Shown: piece by piece, positions 31,336 through 35,030 of the stretch
Layout of the letters: the number at the start of each line of letters is the position of its first letter
Numbering within the stretch: the first letter of the stretch is position 1
Source: Pseudomonadota bacterium
GTDB lineage: Bacteria > Pseudomonadota > Gammaproteobacteria > Steroidobacterales > Steroidobacteraceae
Assembly: GCA_021850555.1 (NCBI GenBank)
Contig: JAJZLX010000098.1
Coordinates: 1 to 35,030 of the forward strand
Reading direction: 5' to 3'
DNA: 35,030 nucleotides
Notes under the pieces: model-generated
Seen by the model: the letters and a program-made list of their open reading frames with translations, nothing else
What the model was told of the DNA's origin: nothing
Database searches by the model: none
Position numbers and translations under genes: made by a program

Positions 31336-32292
31336 TCAGATCACGATCCGTTCGACCTCATCCAGGCTGACCTGGTCATCGCGTCGGTCGTAAAGTCCGG
31401 TGGTTCGTGCGCTTTCGTGGGAAGCCATTGCCTGCGCGATCTCGAGCTTGCCGCCGTTCTTCAGGTACTCGGTGATGCCGGTCGCTCGGAACGAATGATT
31501 GCCGATCTGCGTCCAGATCCCCGCTGCGCGTGCTCGCCGCACGATCATGCGATAGGCGTCCGGCTGGCTCATCGGTTCGGTTGAGAGCTGCCGTGTGCGA
31601 CCGCGGGCGGTGCGGAATAGGTAGCCTTTGCTGTCGCCGGCCAGACCGGCGCCATCGATATAGGCATGCAGGTAGGCATCGAGGTTGTGATGGCAGGGCA
31701 TCTCGTGGCGCTTACCGCCTTTCTCGTGCAGCCGGACCCAGGTTCGCCGACCCTGCACGTAGACATCCTCGACGCGCATCTTGAGCGCTGCGCCCACCCG
31801 GGCGAAGGTGTAGACCATGAGGGCGATCAGCGCCCGGTCGCGAAGGCCCAAGGGGGAGGATGGGTCGATCGAGTCGAGGAGCGCCCGTGCTTCCTCGGCG
31901 GTGAGCACCGGCGTTTTTCCCTTCTTCACCTTGTGTTTCGGCCCCCGCACTGCGCTGGCGGGATTCACGGCGAGGATGTGCCCCACGACCAGCCAATCGA
32001 ACAGCATCCGGATTCCGGCGAGGTGCAGCTTCACCGATGGGGCAGCCAGCCTTTCCTGCAGGCCCTCGATGTACGCAGCGACGTGCACCGGCTCGATGTC
32101 ACGGAGCTCGTGCAGCCGCTGCCGCTCGCACCAGTTTGCGAATTCCGTTGCCGTCCGGGCATAGGCGCGACGGGTATTGGGATTGCGGATATTGGCGGTG
32201 AAGAATTCGATAAAACGGCGCGCCGCATCTCGATCGGGTGCAAACAGCGTTGGTAAGGCGATTGATAGCCTCGTGCTTGAGATCTCATTCAC
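31336..32292 (-). CDS. Tyrosine recombinase (XerC/integrase family)
   Basis: The 318-residue recombinase has an N-terminal SAM-like DNA-binding domain (NTRRAYARTATEFANWCERQ near residue 38) and the catalytic domain. TFARVGAALKM carries the first Arg (near 168), the Lys lies in the beta-hairpin GRRTWVRLHEKGGKRHE, NHSFRATGI gives His-x-x-Arg (near 266), and ASHESARTTGLYDRR gives the second His and the nucleophile Tyr (near 298). It probably resolves plasmid multimers or integrates the element. The start is GTG 32292, overlapping the TIR gene's TGA, so it is translated in one unit with the TIR and HNH genes. Confidence 0.9.
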   Translation of the reverse strand: MNEISSTRLSIALPTLFAPDRDAARRFIEFFTANIRNPNTRRAYARTATEFANWCERQRLHELRDIEPVHVAAYIEGLQERLAAPSVKLHLAGIRMLFDWLVVGHILAVNPASAVRGPKHKVKKGKTPVLTAEEARALLDSIDPSSPLGLRDRALIALMVYTFARVGAALKMRVEDVYVQGRRTWVRLHEKGGKRHEMPCHHNLDAYLHAYIDGAGLAGDSKGYLFRTARGRTRQLSTEPMSQPDAYRMIVRRARAAGIWTQIGNHSFRATGITEYLKNGGKLEIAQAMASHESARTTGLYDRRDDQVSLDEVERIVI

Positions 32293-33194
32293 GACCGCAT
32301 GACCTTGTTCCAGTCGATCTCGAAGCCAGCGGCCTCCAATTCACGTCCGAGGACTTGTTTCCAATTCCCATCAAGCGATTCGTAGACCACACCGACGAAG
32401 TCTGACGGGATTTCTATTTCTCCCCGCTTCAATGCACAGACGTTGATGCGCCCGAGTCTGCCGATGAAATAGCCAAGTTCAAGAAGCACATTTTGTCTTG
32501 CGCGCGGCTGCAGTTCTCCGCCCTTGGTACGACCCTCGTCATCCGGGGTTAGAATCACAATGGCGAAGCGGGTGTCTGCGTGTGCCTCCACTTTTTCGAT
32601 GATTGTTCTGCCTCGATTGGGCTGTTCGTGAAGAATGATCGGCTCAAAGCCGATCAACTGGACAAAGCGCGCAACTGATTCTCGCGCGCCTTCGTCGTGC
32701 CCATGAACGATAAAAATTCTTCGGCTTTCAACCAAGGGCGGCACGGCCTCTCCAGAAGCAGACGTGGGCGCCTCTCCGTCGGTAAGCTTTTCCTGCAAGC
32801 CGCGCACCGCCTGGCGCAGCAGCGCAATGGCCTTCTCCTTCCCGTCTGATAGATAGTGCCGGGCGTGATCGGCGTCACCGGACCCGATCATCAGGGGACC
32901 GTTGTCCAATCTGGTCGCGTCGCTGTATCGATTGTATTCGGCCGTACCATGTCCGAAGACGTCCGACAGCGTTTCGTCGATGGCGGCTTGGAGTGCCCGT
33001 GTTTCAGGGGACCACCGCCGCTGCACTGCGTTGGGATTGAATTGCTCAAGATCTTCGATCCGGCGGTTAAGGCGAGTAATGCCAACTTGGATTTCAGCCG
33101 GGGTGAATGAGCGCACGGCGATGCTGACGGTAGTGTGCGACGAACCATGGTTTACGCCTGGCCCTGATGCATGATAACGTCCTTTATCATACAT
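32289..33194 (-). CDS. TIR-domain protein (CAP12/predicted nucleotide-binding TIR family)
   Basis: The 301-residue protein ends in a TIR domain: RRIFIVHGHDEGARESVARF near residue 170, then NRGRTIIEKVEAHADTRFAI, with ARQNVLLELGYFIGRLGR containing the conserved Glu. This is the TIR-like type used in Pycsar/CAP12 effectors, which consume NAD+. The N-terminal 160 residues (AVRSFTPAEIQVGITRLNRR) are a helical sensor or oligomerisation part. The start at 33194 (MYDKGRYH) is preferred because a longer frame to 33314 would run into the HNH gene. No cyclase gene is adjacent, so it may sense another signal. Abortive infection is inferred. Confidence 0.75.
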   Translation of the reverse strand: MYDKGRYHASGPGVNHGSSHTTVSIAVRSFTPAEIQVGITRLNRRIEDLEQFNPNAVQRRWSPETRALQAAIDETLSDVFGHGTAEYNRYSDATRLDNGPLMIGSGDADHARHYLSDGKEKAIALLRQAVRGLQEKLTDGEAPTSASGEAVPPLVESRRIFIVHGHDEGARESVARFVQLIGFEPIILHEQPNRGRTIIEKVEAHADTRFAIVILTPDDEGRTKGGELQPRARQNVLLELGYFIGRLGRINVCALKRGEIEIPSDFVGVVYESLDGNWKQVLGRELEAAGFEIDWNKVMRS

Positions 33195-33229
33195 GAATAA
33201 TTGATTAAAATGCACCTGAATCGCGGCCC

Positions 33230-34429
33230 TTAGTCCTTCGCTGGGATAGCTATCAGCGCACGCGCCTCTTCGATGCTCATTGCTGGACTTCGGCTGTGAA
33301 TGACTGCGTGGCAATTCGGGCAGATGGGTCTCAGGTCCTTGATGGGGTCCACCCGGTATTCCTTTCCGATCGTCGACAGCGGCGTGAGATGGTGCACATG
33401 GATGAAGCCGGCCATCTGGGGGCCGTACCGGTCCTCAAAATCGAGGCTACAAACTGTGCAGCGGGCACCGTAATGCTCGATGCAGCGCCGTTTCGCGATG
33501 GCATTTCGTTCGTACCGATTGACGATGACGGTCTGCATGGCGCCCTCGAACAGCGCATCGGGCTCAGCAATCTCGTCAGGAAACGAGGTGGCCAGTGTCG
33601 CATCGATCGGCACGCTTCGACTCGAGCGGCCGGCATTCGGGGTGTCCCAAAGAGGCTCGCTCGCCAACGCCCGGGTCATTGCGGGATCCAGGGTCCAGCA
33701 TAGTTCGCCTGACTCTGTACGATGATCGAGAGCGAAGATCCGGGTAAGGACCTTCTCGTGGTTGAAATCATGGTCGAGGATCTCACCTATGCGCTTGCCG
33801 AGTCTGCCGTACTGTGAATACACGATTTGAGGAGTGTCGTAGCCGGCAGCTGTCGCCAATTCATTCACTGAGAGGCACTGTCCGGGCGCCTTCAGATGGG
33901 CCTTGAGCATTTCGCGAAGCGGCTCGTTGAGTGTGCTTCCCAGCTGCTGGAGCGCGCTGGCGTACTGCTCAGCTGAATACCACGTTGCGAACTTACGGCC
34001 GTGATCTTTGATAAATGCATGCCACCGCTTGACCAGGTCCGCGGTTGCTTGCTCAGGGACGGAAATCCCGGATCTTTGCGTGCTCCAGTGTACCTCTGCC
34101 AGCGCGCCGTCCTGAAGCGCGGACAGCGGAAGCACACCGTCACGTGTCGGATCGAGCAACATATCCATCCGGACATTCACTATTCGCGGTGCTCCCGGTT
34201 CACGCCGATGAGGAGCAGTGAGCACATCGCCCGAGCCCATGATCCCTCTCGGTTCTAGGCCTTGACGCAGTAAGAACACGCGATCGCCGGGCAGGGGGCT
34301 CGTTATATAACATCTCCATGTCAGTGGAACCGAATGGCCGCGCCGAGAGTGCGCGAGGCACTCGGCTACATCAGGCCACTCCTCCTTTCCCCTGCGCGGA
34401 TTCCAGGTCAGTAAAAAGTACGACGCCAA
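33230..34429 (-). CDS. EVE-HNH endonuclease, modification-dependent restriction type
   Basis: The 399-residue protein starts at TTG 34429 after GGGAGG six bases upstream. Residues 1-120 (YFLLTWNPRRG..., GDRVFLLRQGLEPRGIMGSG) look like an EVE/PUA-like domain, known for reading modified bases. The C-terminus has an HNH nuclease: CTVCSLDFEDRYG, then GFIHVHHLTPLSTIGKEYRV and DPIKDLRPICPNCHAVIHSR, with both zinc-binding cysteine pairs and the HH and H residues intact. The pair EVE plus HNH suggests a type IV restriction enzyme cutting DNA with modified cytosine or phage hypermodified bases. It leads the downstream TIR and recombinase genes. Confidence 0.82.
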   Translation of the reverse strand: MASYFLLTWNPRRGKEEWPDVAECLAHSRRGHSVPLTWRCYITSPLPGDRVFLLRQGLEPRGIMGSGDVLTAPHRREPGAPRIVNVRMDMLLDPTRDGVLPLSALQDGALAEVHWSTQRSGISVPEQATADLVKRWHAFIKDHGRKFATWYSAEQYASALQQLGSTLNEPLREMLKAHLKAPGQCLSVNELATAAGYDTPQIVYSQYGRLGKRIGEILDHDFNHEKVLTRIFALDHRTESGELCWTLDPAMTRALASEPLWDTPNAGRSSRSVPIDATLATSFPDEIAEPDALFEGAMQTVIVNRYERNAIAKRRCIEHYGARCTVCSLDFEDRYGPQMAGFIHVHHLTPLSTIGKEYRVDPIKDLRPICPNCHAVIHSRSPAMSIEEARALIAIPAKD

Positions 34430-34535
34430 TTCGGGCCTCCCTGGTCGCTTTCAAGAATGCTCGCTCACGATCGCCTAGCTTGGCTCTACCCTGTTCCCAG
34501 GCCTGCAGTATGCTGAGCGTGTCGGAATTGGTCAG
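34371..34535 (-). CDS. Possible small CDS overlapping the EVE-HNH start
   Basis: A 54-codon frame begins around CTG 34535, immediately at the stop of the upstream gene, and reads LTNSDTLSILQAWEQGRAKL followed by GDRERAFLKATREARIGVVL. The residues look like a real helical protein, but there is no ATG, GTG or TTG start at the expected place, and it overlaps the EVE-HNH start by 59 bases. It could be a translated small antitoxin-like protein or a shadow frame. Confidence 0.25.
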   Translation of the reverse strand: MTNSDTLSILQAWEQGRAKLGDRERAFLKATREARIGVVLFTDLESAQGKGGVA

Positions 34536-35030
34536 TCCCCGCGCCGGACAATCGGGAGCGGTATCTGCCTGTACGCCGACTCGTGGCGAATCACCTCGAG
34601 GATCTCGCTTTCGTTGCGTAGCTCCTGGTCCTGCATGAACTGCCGCCGGCGGATTTTGGCTATCAGGATATCGCCCGGCGTAAACGGAATCTCGTTCCGC
34701 TGCATTCGCTGCACGAATGCCTCGTCGAGCACGGTGGCGGTGAACGGGCCGCTTCCATCGTCCACCCTCCATTTATAGCCATCGCGCATCGGAACGCTGA
34801 CCAACTGGAGATGGGCGGTGAATTCCTGTTCCGCGATTTGCGTCTTATCGTTCGAGGGTGCGGCGAACGAGTGGCGATCTCCCTTCTCGATGACCTCGGT
34901 AACGACCTCCTCGTGAACGAAGGCGACCGATTCGACGCCGTCCCGATCCAGAGGAATCTTTATCGCGCGCTCAAGCGCGTGTCGTATCCGGTAACTTCGG
35001 AAGAGTTCAATCGTACGCGCTTCGACCTCC
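34532..35030 (-). CDS. C-terminal part of an unknown protein (runs off window)
   Basis: An open frame enters at the right edge and ends at 34532. About 165 residues are visible, including EVEARTIELFRSYRIRHALE, VAFVHEEVVTEVIEKGDRHS and GPFTATVLDEAFVQRMQRNE, with the end LRNESEILEVIRHESAYRQI. A short internal start at 34804 exists, but the frame continues upstream with protein-like residues, so the real start lies outside. It has no motif that I recognise. Its stop lies about 100 bases upstream of the EVE-HNH start, so it may head the same transcript. Confidence 0.6.
   Translation of the reverse strand, partial: EVEARTIELFRSYRIRHALERAIKIPLDRDGVESVAFVHEEVVTEVIEKGDRHSFAAPSNDKTQIAEQEFTAHLQLVSVPMRDGYKWRVDDGSGPFTATVLDEAFVQRMQRNEIPFTPGDILIAKIRRRQFMQDQELRNESEILEVIRHESAYRQIPLPIVRRGD

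Noticed and set aside
1..35030. CRISPR array, tRNA or rRNA genes, insertion sequence ends
   Set aside because: I saw no regularly spaced repeats, no cloverleaf with CCA/T-arm motifs, and no transposase gene with terminal inverted repeats.

Overview
The window looks like about 35 kb of a mobilizable plasmid, or a plasmid-derived island, from a GC-rich member of the Pseudomonadota (Gamma- or Betaproteobacteria). The backbone genes point this way: a RepA_C-type replication initiator, a divergent parAB-type partition operon, a MobQ-type relaxase with a recognisable oriT, a VirD4/TraD-like coupling protein without any other secretion genes, and a tyrosine recombinase. There are no rRNA or tRNA genes, no CRISPR array and no intact insertion sequence. 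No species can be named from the sequence alone.

Layout. Bases 1-11,913 (minus strand) hold one tightly packed operon. In transcription order it encodes a ribbon-helix-helix regulator (frame broken at an A10 tract), a C5-cytosine DNA methyltransferase, a GHKL (MutL/MORC-like) ATPase, a Z1-domain helicase-like ATPase, a DUF4420 PD-(D/E)XK protein, a Vsr endonuclease, a dual-specificity-phosphatase-like protein, an AddB-like nuclease and an AddA/UvrD-like helicase that runs off the window. This resembles the MutL/Z1/DUF4420 (Mza-like) defence and restriction families, with a phosphatase and a helicase-nuclease pair attached. Bases 12.1-12.8 kb hold a PhdYeFM/PIN toxin-antitoxin pair. Bases 13.2-15.1 kb hold an AbiE toxin-antitoxin pair with two large palindromic operators. 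Bases 15.2-18.8 kb hold parB, parA and repA, followed by a 650-base non-coding stretch that may hold the origin.

Bases 19.4-20.5 kb hold a DUF433/DUF5615 toxin-antitoxin pair. Bases 20.5-22.2 kb hold a stand-alone reverse transcriptase (DRT2/UG2-like by eye) preceded by 400 non-coding bases that end in a compact predicted three-way RNA junction. Bases 22.2-24.5 kb (minus) hold a mobilization accessory gene and three unknown genes, and 24.5-24.85 kb holds oriT. Bases 24.85-30.7 kb (plus) hold the relaxase, an unknown 241-residue protein, the coupling protein, a small membrane protein and a HEPN-like protein. Bases 31.0-31.3 kb hold a tiny GIY-YIG-like gene. Bases 31.3-35.0 kb (minus) hold a tyrosine recombinase, a TIR-domain protein, an EVE-HNH modification-dependent-type nuclease and the 3' end of an unknown gene.

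Taken together, the element combines plasmid maintenance (replication, partition, three toxin-antitoxin pairs, recombinase), mobilization through another element's secretion channel, and at least four candidate anti-phage or anti-plasmid modules: the methylase/ATPase/Z1 operon, the reverse transcriptase with its RNA, the HEPN-like protein, and the EVE-HNH/TIR pair. All functions are inferred from motifs and gene order; no database search was run.
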